This document shows positions 1 to 12,000 of a stretch of DNA of 64,000 nucleotides, piece after piece. Position 1 is the stretch's first letter; every line of letters begins with the position of its first letter. The position numbers and the translations under genes are program-made. This DNA is from Arthonia radiata (taxonomy: Eukaryota > Ascomycota > Arthoniomycetes > Arthoniales > Arthoniaceae), in contig PSQN01000006.1 in the NCBI GenBank assembly GCA_002989075.1, positions 620,001 through 684,000 of the forward strand. Direction: 5' to 3'. Under the pieces are notes generated by a model. That model was not told the origin of the DNA. It did no database searches and saw only the letters and a list, made by a program, of their open reading frames with translations.

Positions 1-2235
1 TTAAGAGACTAAGATTATATATATTATAGATGTAAACTATGTAAGCCTTTTTCTCTATAAATAGTTATAATAAGATAAAGTTAGAGGTATAGTAAAAAAT
101 ATTCTAGCTTAAGTATTAAATTCTTTAATTAATAGAAAATGCTATTTAAACTACTATATTAAAGCTATAGAGTAGATATACTAAATTAAAATATTACTTA
201 GCTAAATTATAACTAATATTCTACTATAGATTCTTCTATAGCTTTTAAATTATAAATATATTATACTTAAGTATATATTCTTTTTAGAAAAGATATATTA
301 TAATATTATCTTTTAATTTTATATAGTTATTTTAAAGAATAAAAAGTAGGCGCCTATAAGTATATATTACTTTAGTTATAGTACTTATTTATACTTTATT
401 AAGTAAAGCTTAACTAATAGTATCTATAAATATTTAGTAGACTATAAGAGCTTATTTTTATTACTCTCTAAAAGTAAAATCTAATAAATAAGTACTATCT
501 ATATCTTCTTAGCTTTTATGATAGTATATACTATAAGAATAATAGTATAAATAGTACTTTTATTGAACTTACTATTATACTAGGTACTATAGATACTCTT
601 CTTATTTTTCTTACTATTAGCTTAAATAGCCTTAGTAATTATAAAGCTTAATAGTATAACTTTTTTACTAGTCTTAGTAAGTTAAAACTCTAGACTATTA
701 ATTATAGTAGTATTAAAGTTAAGAAAAAATTTTATTTTATCTCTAGAAATAAGTTAGCTAGTAGATAGTATCTTTAACCTCTTATATTAATAAATAGATT
801 ATTATTAAAGCTTAGAGATTAAAAAACTTAGTAACCTTCTTTAATTAAAAGTATTATAATATTATATCTCTTAGTACTCTATACCTATAAAGTAAGCTAT
901 ATTAGGTCTAGAGCGTTAAGCTTATTATTTCTTATATACTCTATATAGTTAGATATAGTTACTTCTATAATCTAGTTCTATTACTAGGTCTAGATATACT
1001 AGTACTTTATATTCTACTTTTAGTACTTTCTCTTAGTAAGAGCTTACTCTATTTCTATATATAATTTATTAACTAGAAGTTCTGTATAGCTACCTTTAAT
1101 TATCTATATCTTAGACTAAGTCTATCCTTACTACTACTACTATAATTATAGTAACGCTGCTCCTACTATAGGCTAGTAACTATTCTAGTTACTTAGCTAG
1201 ACTTTATTTAAGCTACTTTAATACTAAAAGATCTTATTAGAGTCTTTTAATACTATCTTATATCTACTTTTAGGATTAAGTTAAGTATAATACTTCTTTA
1301 TATTACTACCTTCTATTTATAACTCTTATAGATCTATATTAACTTTCCTCTTTATTTGAATATTATCTATCTCTATAGTATTAGTATCTATTTAAGAGGT
1401 AGAGATTAGAACCTCTATTTCTATAGCGTACCTAGCTATCTAACTCTAGAATTAGGAGGGTTTATTACTAGTCTATAACTTATCACCCTAGTACTTAGTA
1501 TTTCTCTTAGTATATTAGCGCTTACTATCTATTATACCTTTAGCAGTTTTAATAGGTTTCTAGATAGGTTAACTAGAGGTCTTCTAAATAGAAGATATTA
1601 CTACTAATTAAGCTTTTACTAAAGCTAGTCTAGTTATCTAGCTTACTTCTAATATTAATAGGATAGTATTTACTTATACTATATAAGGTAGTAGAAAGTC
1701 TAGCCTTATAGCTATTTTTATAGTATTTATTTAAATATACTTCTATCTAAAAAAACATATATATATTCTATTATATATACTATAGAGGCTATTATAGAAA
1801 TAGTACTTTTTCTTAAAGCTAAAGTTATTTTTAGTAGTATACTCTCTAGTATTATAGTTTTAAGTATAGTATATATATTATTATTTCTTATAGTACTATA
1901 AAAAGATATATCTAATATTATTATATTTAAGGTACTATAGTACTCTTTACTCTAAAATATATTATATATAGATATATATTTAATCTTACTATACTAAACT
2001 ATTGTAAAGAGCGGCCTAACTAGAATTATAGTAGATAAATTCAATGACTACTACATATAAGGTTTTATTAGGCTATTAAGCTTTATATAGTAAAAGCTAA
2101 CTAATATAGTTAACCTTAGAATAGAATTATCTCTATTATAAAAAAGATTAAAGCTCTATATTAAGATATTCTATATAACTATACTAAATCTAGAAAAGTT
2201 CAGAAGAGTATTTTAACTAAATATATAGACCTAGT
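1..2235. other. AT-rich RIP-eroded repeat DNA, unresolved
   Basis: There is no credible gene here. The sequence is dominated by TA, CTA and TAG, with CpA/TpG almost missing, which is what RIP leaves on repeated DNA. Stop codons are dense in all frames. I could not assign a family. A slightly less eroded stretch near 2,005-2,060 may mark an old element boundary, but no partner end was found. Confidence 0.6.
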
Positions 2236-3241
2236 TACCTTAGAGGCCCTCTTAAAAGTTTAGAGATAGTTATAGTATAGTTATAAAAAGATTATAATAT
2301 AGTTTTTAGTATCTATACTATACTAATCTAGATTAAATAGACCACTAAAACTATATTAAGACTAGAATGGTTTCTTAGATACTCTCTATATCTAGAGTGG
2401 TAAAAGACTCTATATCTAGTAATATATTTATAATTTAATAAATTCTAATAAAAGTTAGAGCTACTATACTAGAGTATATATATATCTATCTATTTAACTG
2501 AATTTTTACTGATATACTAGTTTAGATTCTATTCTAACTATCTAAATTAGTAAAAAAATTAGGAAAATTATTTAGAAAAGTTCTGGTTACAGTTATAAGA
2601 TTTAACTCTATATAGTATAAATAATACAATACTACTATTAAACTATATATAAACTATTTTAGAAAGCTATAATAGAGTTAGCTAACCCTATCTTAAAGAA
2701 GAAGTAGCTATCTAGTAATATAAAGCTAACTTACTAACTAGCAATAATAGATAAAAAATTATTAAAGTTTTAGAATTTAGGCTAAAAGTTACTATGGAAA
2801 GCTATTCTAGTACCTAGTATAGTAAGTATCTACTAGGCTAAGCTAGACTTAGAAGAAAAAATAAAATTATATATTCTAGATCTTACAACCGCTACCTATA
2901 CTAAAAGTATATTAAGATCTAAATAAAAATCTAAACCTTGAGTAGAGTTAGACCGGTAGTAGGTTGTTATGTTAATATAAAGTTATAATATAGTTATAAT
3001 ATAGTAGTAAAACTAGATTAAATCTTACTTCTACTCTAGTAATAGTAGTAAAATATATTATAGCTAGATTACTAGTATTATAAAGTATTTTAGTAGCGGT
3101 AGTAGTTATAATATCTAAATTTATAAGAGTTTTTAATAAAAATAGTTTAATCTAGTTTTAAAACTATTCTATATCTATTCTATAATAATCTAATAATAAG
3201 ATTGTAATAGTATTCAAACCTATAGAATAGGCTATAAGGTA
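2236..3241 (+). mobile_element. Repeat X copy A: ~1.0 kb TIR element with TA flanks
   Basis: It begins TACCTTAGAGGCC and ends with GGCTATAAGGTA, so the outer ~10 bp form an imperfect inverted repeat flanked by TA. A second copy lies inverted at 27,316-28,308 and matches along its whole length with the same ends. A third, more diverged copy lies at 28,976-29,985. Copy A against copy B differs mostly by C/T and G/A changes. The shared ends and TA flanks suggest a cut-and-paste DNA transposon, perhaps a non-autonomous Tc1/mariner relative. No transposase could be recognised. Confidence 0.6.
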
Positions 3242-6200
3242 TACACAGTACTTTTAAGAGTCTTAAGTATACTCTAGTTATAGACCTAAAAATAAAGGTT
3301 TCTAAATTATATTAGCTATACTACTTTAACTTTAATATATTAAAGCTATAAGTTCTTTTTAGTATTATATACCGCTTAGTATAGTTAATTAATAAGTAAA
3401 TTAAAGTATATATATTTAAACTCTTTAGTATAGTCTTTATTATAAAGATTGATTAATACTTTATAGAATTTTATATTAGCTACTATATCTAAAGTAGGCT
3501 AAATACTTATATATATAGAGTTAGTAAATAAAAAAGAGTCTACTTTTTTTACTATAATATACTAAATATTAGTTAAGCCTTATAATAAAAGACTTAGTAT
3601 AGATAGTATATTAGTATACTTATAAATAATCTTGATATCTATACTAATATATATAATATAGATTATTAAATTTTATATCTGTTTACTAAGCTTTAAAAAT
3701 TATAGCTTAGTAAGTATATAATTATATAGCTAATTATATATATTAAGTACTTTTTATATAAATAAGTTTAATTTTACTATAGTAACTATTAAGTTTTTAT
3801 AGCTTAAATAAAGAGAGTAGTATAGTTATATTTAAGTACGCTTAGCTAGATAGATTATATTAGTATACTTAATAATTAGTAATATAATTAATAAGAATTA
3901 ACTAGAAGTATAAGGCGTACTAAGTAGTATAACTAATAATAAGTAACTAAAAATATAGAGAGTATAATAAGTATAACATACTTCTAAATAGAAGTATCTA
4001 ATAATAGTATATAATTAGAGTACTATAGTATCTTAGTAGTAAGATAATAAATCTAAGTAGAGTACTTCTAACTATAGACTATAAAGTATAATCTTACTTC
4101 TAATATGAATAGCTTCTATCAATAATATAGAGTACTTAATAATAATAAAGATAATAATAATAATAATAATAAACTTACTAATACTAGCTCTCTATTGCTT
4201 AATAAGGTATATATATTATAAATATACTTATAGGTAGTAAGAGCTGATCTATCATAAGATATAGAAAATATTAAAGTAATAAATATTCTAGCCTCTCTAA
4301 AAGAAAGATAGTAATATTAGTACTAAAAAGTATTATAACCTAATATTCAATTCTTAGCCTATTCTCTTCTATATAGACTATTTAATACCAGGATATTAGA
4401 GAGCTATAAACTCTATGTCTTCTTATAATACTCTAAAGTAGTAGACTTTTAGTAATAGTATTACTATTAGTAAAAACAGTTAGAGTTAAGAATAGAAGTT
4501 ATAAGATAAGGTAAGAGTTCTAATATTTAAAAAAAGTCTAGCCCTAGATATATATTCCTAGTAACTATAGACTACTTTATCTAAGTATATATATCTCTTA
4601 AATAAGCTTAAAGATAATAAAAATAAGCTAGCTATATATTTAGATTTTAATAAGTATAAGGCGCCTATAAATAGGCTTATAGATAACTATATAGAGAAGC
4701 TATAAAAGTAGTATCTAGTATAAGAAAGATTCTATATATCTCTATAATAGCTAAAACTAAAGGTTATATAGTATAAGTCTTAATAAATAAACTCTCATTA
4801 ACCTATAAAGTCTATCTAACCTTAATTATAGAAGCTTAAGCATATAAAGATATCTTTTTTCTAAGTTATTCTAGCTACACTATTATAATATCTTATTTAT
4901 TTACTTAAATACTCTAGTATACTAAGTAGGCTATTCTAACTCTATTTAGCCTCTACTATACCTCTATTTAAATATTAGAATTTAAAAAGCTATAAAAAAG
5001 TGACTATCTTATACTTTTAATATATTAATATATAGAGTATAATTTTTAACTAGAGTTTATATAAAAACTAGAGACCTTCTTAGCTATATTCTACTAAGTT
5101 TCTAACTTTATATAAGTAAGATATTATTGTTAATATTATTGGTAAGTAAAGCTAAATTTTTAGTATAGCTAAATTTAATTTTATACTACTATTATATAGT
5201 AAGTTATAAGCTAAATAAAGTAGATTAATATTAGTAAATAAAGAGTTATAGCTTAGATAATATATACTATATTAGATATAGTAAGCTTATAAAGTATATA
5301 TAAAGATAAAGATATTTCTTTTATATATTATAAATAGGTATAGGGTAGAGGTAATTCTTATATATATAGTATATAGATATAGTAATATATAAATAAATAT
5401 TATACTATTATATCTCTCTATATTTTTAGCTAGTAATTATCTATTAATACTCTCTATAAGCTATATTATAGCTTAGTACTATCTTAATTAGACTACTAGT
5501 ACCTTATAGTAACGTTTACTAATATAAGAATCTAAAAGTACTTAGAGCTTAGCTACTTAGACTATAGTCTATAGTTATCTAGCTTCTATATTTCTAATTT
5601 TTACTTTTCTTTCTCTAGCTAGAACTTACTCTATAAAGACTAATTTATCTAAGCTAACTATAGTACTTAAGATATTATAAATTAATTAGTATATAAGAAA
5701 TAATAATTCTAATACTCTTATACTTTATAGCTAAGCTTCTAATATATCTAGAAAAGAATTAGCCTAGATATAAGATACAAGTTTATTATATAAGGATTAT
5801 TCTTTAATAATATAAGAGAATTAGATACTAAACTTCTTCTAGATTTAAGACTTATAGTAAGAAATAAGAACTATAAAAACTATTGAAAAGACTAAATAAA
5901 TATATAAAGAAATATCTAAGAAATAAGACTGCTATAATAAGCTTCTAACTTAATCTAACTTATAAGACTTAAAATTTTTATATTATCTTCTTCTTTCTTA
6001 TAGTAAGCTTCTATAAGTAGTATATATTATTAGGTCTAGTTTTTAAGACTATACTCTATAAAATACTGTTTTCTCTTTATCTATATTATTGAGATTCTAG
6101 AAGAGCTACTATATAGGCTTATAATAGCTAATTTATTTAATATAGTATTTTAGTTAATAATAATAATAATATAAGTCTATAATTAATTCTATCTTATAGA

Positions 6201-7100
6201 TAGAAATATTATTTTTATAAATATTTAGTACTTAAGGCTTAAAATCTATTTACTCTAGATAGATATCCTTAGAAGTTAGGTAAAGTAGCTTTATATAGAA
6301 GATATTACTAGCTTATAACTCTTTTTAGCTATCTATAAAAGAGAATACTTAGATAGTATATATTTATAATATTTATAACTCTAATTTTTTATTCTAATAG
6401 AATCTAGTAAGCTTAATAGTCTATCTACTAGCTAATATAGTTACTATATAGCTAGTAAATAAGTACTTAATTATAAATAACTTAAACTTCTACTATCTTT
6501 TTTAAAATAAACTAAACTAAAATAAATATAATTTTTAGTATTTAAACTCTTATATTTTATTTATTAAGACTAAAGTACTTTAGCTACTTATCTTTTTTAG
6601 TACTAAGATATTTAAATCTAGTATATATAATTAAGGTACTACTATTAATTTTACTTTTATAATACTAAACTTAATAAAAGAGCTTATTAAGTATATAATT
6701 AATCTATAAGTAGATTAATATAGTAATTATAAGTCTATTACTACAGTTTTAAAGCTTTTTTTATAATAAGTATTAAATATCTTTCAATATAACTTAAAAA
6801 GCTTAATACTACTAACTTTTAGTAAAATATTCTAATTATAGTTATTAAATAGTTTAAAATAGTAACTAAAAAAAACTTAAATATAGTTATTTTAATACTT
6901 TTTTAAATAATTATAGAAGTAGTAGAAGTAAATATTTCTAAGATTTATAAATATTTATACTTAGTACTAAAACTTAGTTTAATTATTTAGTAGCTAATTA
7001 AAAAAGTATATAAAGTCTACTATTACTAGTATCTTATCTACTATTAATATAACTAGAAAAAGTATTTTAAGATATATAATTAAAAGACTTAAACTATATA
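3242..7100. other. AT-rich RIP-eroded DNA, unresolved
   Basis: No intact gene is present. The stretch holds several long stop-interrupted coding-like runs on the plus strand (for example around 4.56-4.80 kb) that I could not assign. It also holds an (AAT)n microsatellite near 4,138-4,172. The last part probably includes the 5' region, perhaps the endonuclease part, of the LINE recognised from ~7.35 kb onward, but no endonuclease motif could be confirmed. Confidence 0.45.
4138..4172. repeat. (AAT)n microsatellite
   Basis: An almost uninterrupted run of AAT/AGAT triplets inside eroded repeat DNA. Confidence 0.7.
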
Positions 7101-7349
7101 GTAGATATATAGAGCCTACTAGTAAAAATATACTAGAATAATTAAGATTAATAAGTCTCTCTATAATATTAGTAAATAGATAAAGAATAGCTTTTTTTTA
7201 TATCTAACCTTTATATTTTTCTTTAGAGATATAATAACTAGCTAGATAGTAATAAACTTTAAAGATAAAGTAGTACTACTATAGTAGTTATTCTTTTCTA
7301 TAGTTAAAAAAGTAGATCTTTTAGACTTTATTAACTATTAATACTAAAG

Positions 7350-8015
7350 CTTTATACTCTTTACTAAAATAGAGATTATTAATATAATTAAAATTAATTA
7401 TCTAGATAAAGTAGCTAAAGTAGACTAAATTCTATTTTATACACTTTTAATACTAGCTAAAGATATCTTTAATTATACTATATAGCTATTTTAAGTCTAT
7501 ATCTAATTAGACTACTATTTTAAATCCTTAATAATTACTAATAATAGTTCTTAATAGGACTCTAGCTAGGATCCTCTAGGTTCTACTAGAGTTAGCCTAA
7601 CTAACTCTAGGCTATTTTCTATTTTAGTCTACTCTACCTAGCTAGCTTTATTTATTTACTAATTAGCTAGAGCTTTACTTACTTACTTCTTACTATAGTT
7701 TTTTAATACTATTACCTATTAAATCTAACTATATACTCTTCTATTTAATATATATATTAGTTCTATATAAACTACATAAAGATAATTACTAGAACTCTAA
7801 GACTTTTTAACTAATTATATTATTATATACTCTAAATAAAGCTTTTTACTATAAGAATTAGCTACTAAATTAAAGAATATAGTTCACTACTATAACTATA
7901 TATAGATAGCTATAAACTTATATTACTAAAAAATACTATATATATAATATTAAAAAATTTTTTAGTAGCTCTTAAATTTTTAAAGATACTAATAGTAAGT
8001 ATACTTTAACTTAAT
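7350..8015 (+). mobile_element. LINE (Tad1/I-like) reverse transcriptase, 5' part, eroded
   Basis: Around 7,380-7,530 the plus strand reads as the N-terminal block of a non-LTR reverse transcriptase. It contains an eroded equivalent of the 'KAPGPDGI' block, followed by the helix ending in the LGYxP-type segment. The frame is broken by many stops of the kind RIP makes (CAA, CAG, CGA and TGG converted to TAA, TAG or TGA). The part of the domain further along lies at 23,319 onward, because retrotransposon A1 inserted at TTAAT between the two. The family is inferred from the order of blocks and an RNase H domain downstream. The boundaries are approximate, and the stretch 7,550-8,000 fits less well and may hold another insertion. 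Confidence 0.5.
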
Positions 8016-8465
8016 TGTAACGCCGGTCGCTGGGAGAACCGAACTAAGGCTTACTTATCTTGTATACTTATCGACCTTAGTAAGGGGTGTCTTGTATGCT
8101 AGAGACTAAAAGGTAGGAGAGGCGAAATAGATTATAAAAGGTAAGAGAAGCTTAACTAGAGTAAATAAAAGGTAAAGTACGTTATCTAAATACAGTTAAA
8201 AAACTTATATTTAAATATTAAATTAATAGACTAAAGTTTATTTTAAGGTTAGCTATTAGTTTAGCTATATAGTTTAAGATATAAAAGTATATTTCTCTAT
8301 ATTTAACGGTCTTAATAATCTCTTTATCGCGTAGTTAGGATTCTATTGCAATATAGCGACGTTATAGACGTCGCTATATCGGAGTTATTAGGTATACTAT
8401 ATAATACTCTAATAAGGCTGGCTACGCTTAGCTTTATACTAACCTAATATAGTAAAATTGTAACA
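8016..8465 (-). repeat. A1 left LTR (3' LTR of the minus-strand element)
   Basis: 450 bp, beginning TGTAACGCCGGTCGC and ending TGTAACA. It matches 22,869-23,318 and both LTRs of A2 (35,966-36,415 and 42,594-43,043). It contains a short palindromic block around 8,350-8,385 (CAATATAGCGACG followed by its inverse), seen in all four copies. Confidence 0.92.
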
Positions 8466-8639
8466 TAAGGTCTCCTCTTTAAGGCTAGTTGTCCTTAACG
8501 ACCTTAGAGACATTAAAACCTCGTTGTTACTTTATAGTAGATTTAGTTCTATAAGTTATTATATCTAAAGTAAAGAAAGCTTTTAACGCTAATAAAGCGC
8601 TTAAGATTAATACCGTTCTTGCTAAAGTTTATAGTCGAG

Positions 8640-9190
8640 AAATACCTTTGTGTTTCTGTTATTCTTATCTAGTCGAGAAGTACGTACTGAAGTTTAGAAA
8701 GGTATCGTACTTTATATATGTTTGCGATAAGAAGTTGTGTAACGTTTGTCCGTCGTTAGAGGATACTTAGTTTCTTAGTTTAACGTCCGTTTAGTTGGTT
8801 CTAACTTACTTAGCTTGGAGTATCCGTTCTTAGTACTTGCGGGTGTTAGATGCCCTTTAGAGGCAATATAAGCGTTTAGCAGAAGAGAAGGAAGTTGTTT
8901 GTACAGCAAAAAGACAGCGTAAAGCTGTTAAAGCGGTAGTTATAGATTTAAAGAAGAAGCTCAAAAAGTTACGTATCTAGGCGTAGAACAAAATAGATTA
9001 AAATAATATATTGTTCGAGGAAGAATAGCTGGCGGCTATGTTTAGTAGTAATATCGTAAATGTATCGAGTAGCCTAAGCATAGATTTTTGTAATAATCTG
9101 TACTCGGAGTTAGGCGGTAGGCTACTAATATAGTAAGCTGGTTCGTTTGTAAATAACCTAAGTACCGGCAAAGCGTACTAGATAGTAAAT
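8640..9190 (+). pseudogene. Antisense auxiliary reading frame of A1 (Cys-rich plus coiled coil), broken
   Basis: This lies between the end of pol and the 3' LTR but reads on the strand opposite to gag-pol. The clearest stretch is a charged helical segment around 8,870-9,000 rich in K, E, R and A (for example LAEEKEVVCTAKRQRKAVKA), followed by a tail around SSLSIDF. The same frame, better preserved, lies at 36,592-37,150 in A2, so it belongs to the element and not to a chance insertion. Antisense auxiliary frames at this position are known from some plant gypsy elements. Here the function is unknown. The copy is broken. Confidence 0.6.
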
Positions 9191-9807
9191 TAGAGTGTTA
9201 GTGCTACTATAACTAATTAATATTTTAGTTTCAATATCGTTAAATAGTATCTTTATAGTTAGTTAGGTTTTATTCTGGTTCCTATTAATTTTTATGTTTA
9301 GAGTATTCTTTCTATTTTATAAGATACTATCGTTTACCTCGGTATTATCTATAAGCTCGAATTATTTTAACCTTATACTCGGGTTCTTAGTTGTTAGAAA
9401 GGATTTTTAGGTTAGATCGTTCTACTTCTTAAAAGTAGGCTAGTTTTAACAGCGCTACGTAGAACATAGAATATATTCTTATTGTTTTTAGAAGTTTAAG
9501 TTTAAATATTACGAGTCTTAATTGCTGTAAGATTTTAAACGGTCTTATCTTAGTATAGTTAAGTTTTTTGCTTAGTCTAATAGTTTTTACGTTTCTTATA
9601 AGCAAGTAAGCTCTTCTCCCCTCTTTTATGCTTATATTTAGGATAGTTTTTAACTTATTATACTATTTCCTTGTTTATTTGCTAATAAACTTGCTGTTAG
9701 ACTTTAACTGCCTATACAGAGTTTTTATACTTGTAGCTATTTACGTAGCTAATTTGTTTTCTGTATTATTTTATAGTTGTCTTTTTTAAAGAGGGTAATA
9801 GCTATAT

Positions 9808-10003
9808 TGTAATCTGGGTGTAGGGCAGGAAGCAGTTAGGTAGCAAAAAGGGCCCAAATAGGCTCTACTAATGTTTAAGCTAATTATTAAGGAGACCAGA
9901 AAGGAATGCGTCTACTAGAGGGAAGATATCTTTCTAGAATCGCAGCCTTTCTAAATAGACAACATTTTATTCTAATTCGCTATTAAGATGTCTATACATT
10001 ATA
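9808..10003 (-). repeat. B1 left LTR (3' LTR)
   Basis: 196 bp beginning TGTAATCTGGGTG and ending ACATTATA. It matches 17,624-17,819 and 32,872-33,067. A purine-rich tract on the minus strand (read from ~10,004-10,025) directly abuts it, as expected of the polypurine tract. Confidence 0.9.
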
Positions 10004-12000
10004 ACTACCTTTCTCCTTAAGGAGAATCGCCCTCGATCCGAGTGCAATTTGCTATCTCTATCGTACCTTCTATTTATCGTCTTACGTAGGGCAATAACCT
10101 CGTTAAAAACCTACTAGCTTATGTCTGCGTTTAGTCAGAAAAAGAGTAATGTTGCTTACTATTATTCTACGCGTCGTTTAGTGCTAGTTTCTGTAGCATC
10201 GAGTTATAATACTAAGCTTTACTTTTAATTTAAAGCTCTCGAGTCTAAGTTATAAGCTCGGTAGTAAGGTTATATATTATTTTTACCTAATTTTACGTTC
10301 TTTTGTATACTTTTATGCACACTTTTACCGATTAATTGCCCCTATAGGTAGTAACAATCTACGTAAATAGGCTTCTTTGCTTCTATATTAGTATCTATAG
10401 ATAGAAGCTTTGTTATCGGTATCTAACGATAGGCATAAAACAAGACTCTTGCTCTTTTAAACTTTCTCTTTCTTTCTTTAATATTATTATACTCTTCTGC
10501 TTAGCCTATAAGCTTCTCTTCTTTGGTAGGCCTTTACTTCTCTTCTTAGATAATAAGTTTGTAGCTAATTTAGTGTTAAATTGCCTCTAATTCGCCTTTA
10601 TAATCTCTACTATATCGAATTTTAATTCTATTAACAAACTCGCTGCTAGAGTAAGCTTTCTTAAAGCGCCAACTCGCCGCTTAACTCGCGGTATTAAGGA
10701 CTTTAAAGCCGCTGTTAATCTTAAAGCTCTTTTTTATAACGTCTGTAAGAAGAAAGCTTTTAAGGTTACTTTACTAATTCTTAAATTATCTGCGGCTTCT
10801 CTTAGTCTACGCTCTTCTAAACTAGGTAGCGTGTTTCTAACTTTTACGACTTTTTGTAAGTCTACTATCTCTTATTGCTTTATTTTAGTCTAAATACTAG
10901 TATTTTAGCTTATTGAAAGCGTTACGTCTATAAAGACGACTCTAACAATAATAAGATTGTCTATTCTCCTTATTACCGTAGTACTGCTTATAAGCCCGAG
11001 TTATCTATAAAGTCTTGTCGGTTTATCTCCTCGAATCCTACTTTTTGCGCTATATTTGCGTTAATCTAGCCTTAGCCAGAGGCTTACGTCTTAGTATACT
11101 GCTATTATATAAAGGTCTTGTTTAGCAATATAGCTATATATAGTAGTTCTTCCGCGAACTCCGATTTTAAGTATTATAAGGACTAGACCTATAAGTAGCC
11201 TAAGAGATAGTACGCTAAGTATACTCGCTATACTAGTGTTAAGAGGTCGGAAGACAAGTATAAAATAGTAAGTCTAATATTTCTTCGTCTTAAGTACTAA
11301 TTGACTCTATATCGACGTATACTAGGTTTCTGCTCGATAAAAATGTATCTACAACCTTCTTATACGCGCTAACTTCTTCTTAACCTCTAGCAAGGACGTC
11401 TAAGATAATAAAGAGTCTTTCTGCGACAACTATCTTACTCTACTTCGTACCTTTTATATTTAGCTATAGGCTTAGTAGCGCGGTCTAGATACTAAGTCGG
11501 TTGAGTAAGCCGATACTAACAATTTTAAGTGTATTAAGGCGCTATACTAGAGCTTTAATTCTAGTATAGAGTTGTACGGCCCTTAGCCGCCTATAAATAA
11601 GGCTTCTTATAAGCTAGCTATAGTAAATCTAGTTAATTAGATTTAAGACTGTATCGATAGTAGTCGTAGCTAGGTTAAGTAGTATTATACCGCCGATTCG
11701 TACTAACTTCGATGCTAGTTTAGGTAGTCTTCTCGTAGTTTTCTGCCTTTTGTTTAGCTAGAGTTTTAGTCTGTGTAAGTAGTTTTCCTTGGTCTATCGG
11801 AATAATTCTATATTTTCTCTCTGTATAAGTCTTATTTTAGCTTTCTTATAGCTTAAGCTTTATAATTATATATAAATAGTCTTAAAATTTAATACTATAC
11901 TAATTCTATATTTTAAACTGTACTTTAGGTAATCTACCTTCTCTTCGATATTATATTGTAGGCTAATTACGTAGGCTTATAGCTCTTTCTTATTTACGTT
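10004..12000. other. ~2 kb unassigned segment of B1 between pol end and 3' LTR
   Basis: Gypsy elements usually have little sequence here. GC content and CpG are higher than in surrounding old repeats. The plus strand has an open stretch of 100 codons without a stop at 10,591-10,890 and a further stop-poor run around 11.33-11.80 kb. The minus strand also has plausible helical coding-like runs in the same place, so I cannot say which strand, if either, encoded a protein. It may be an auxiliary frame comparable to the antisense one of family A, or simply an extended untranslated region. Confidence 0.35.

Noticed and set aside
1-8015. Centromere core
   Set aside because: AT-rich nested retroelements are compatible with a fungal centromere, but sequence alone cannot show it and the same composition occurs in ordinary RIP compartments.
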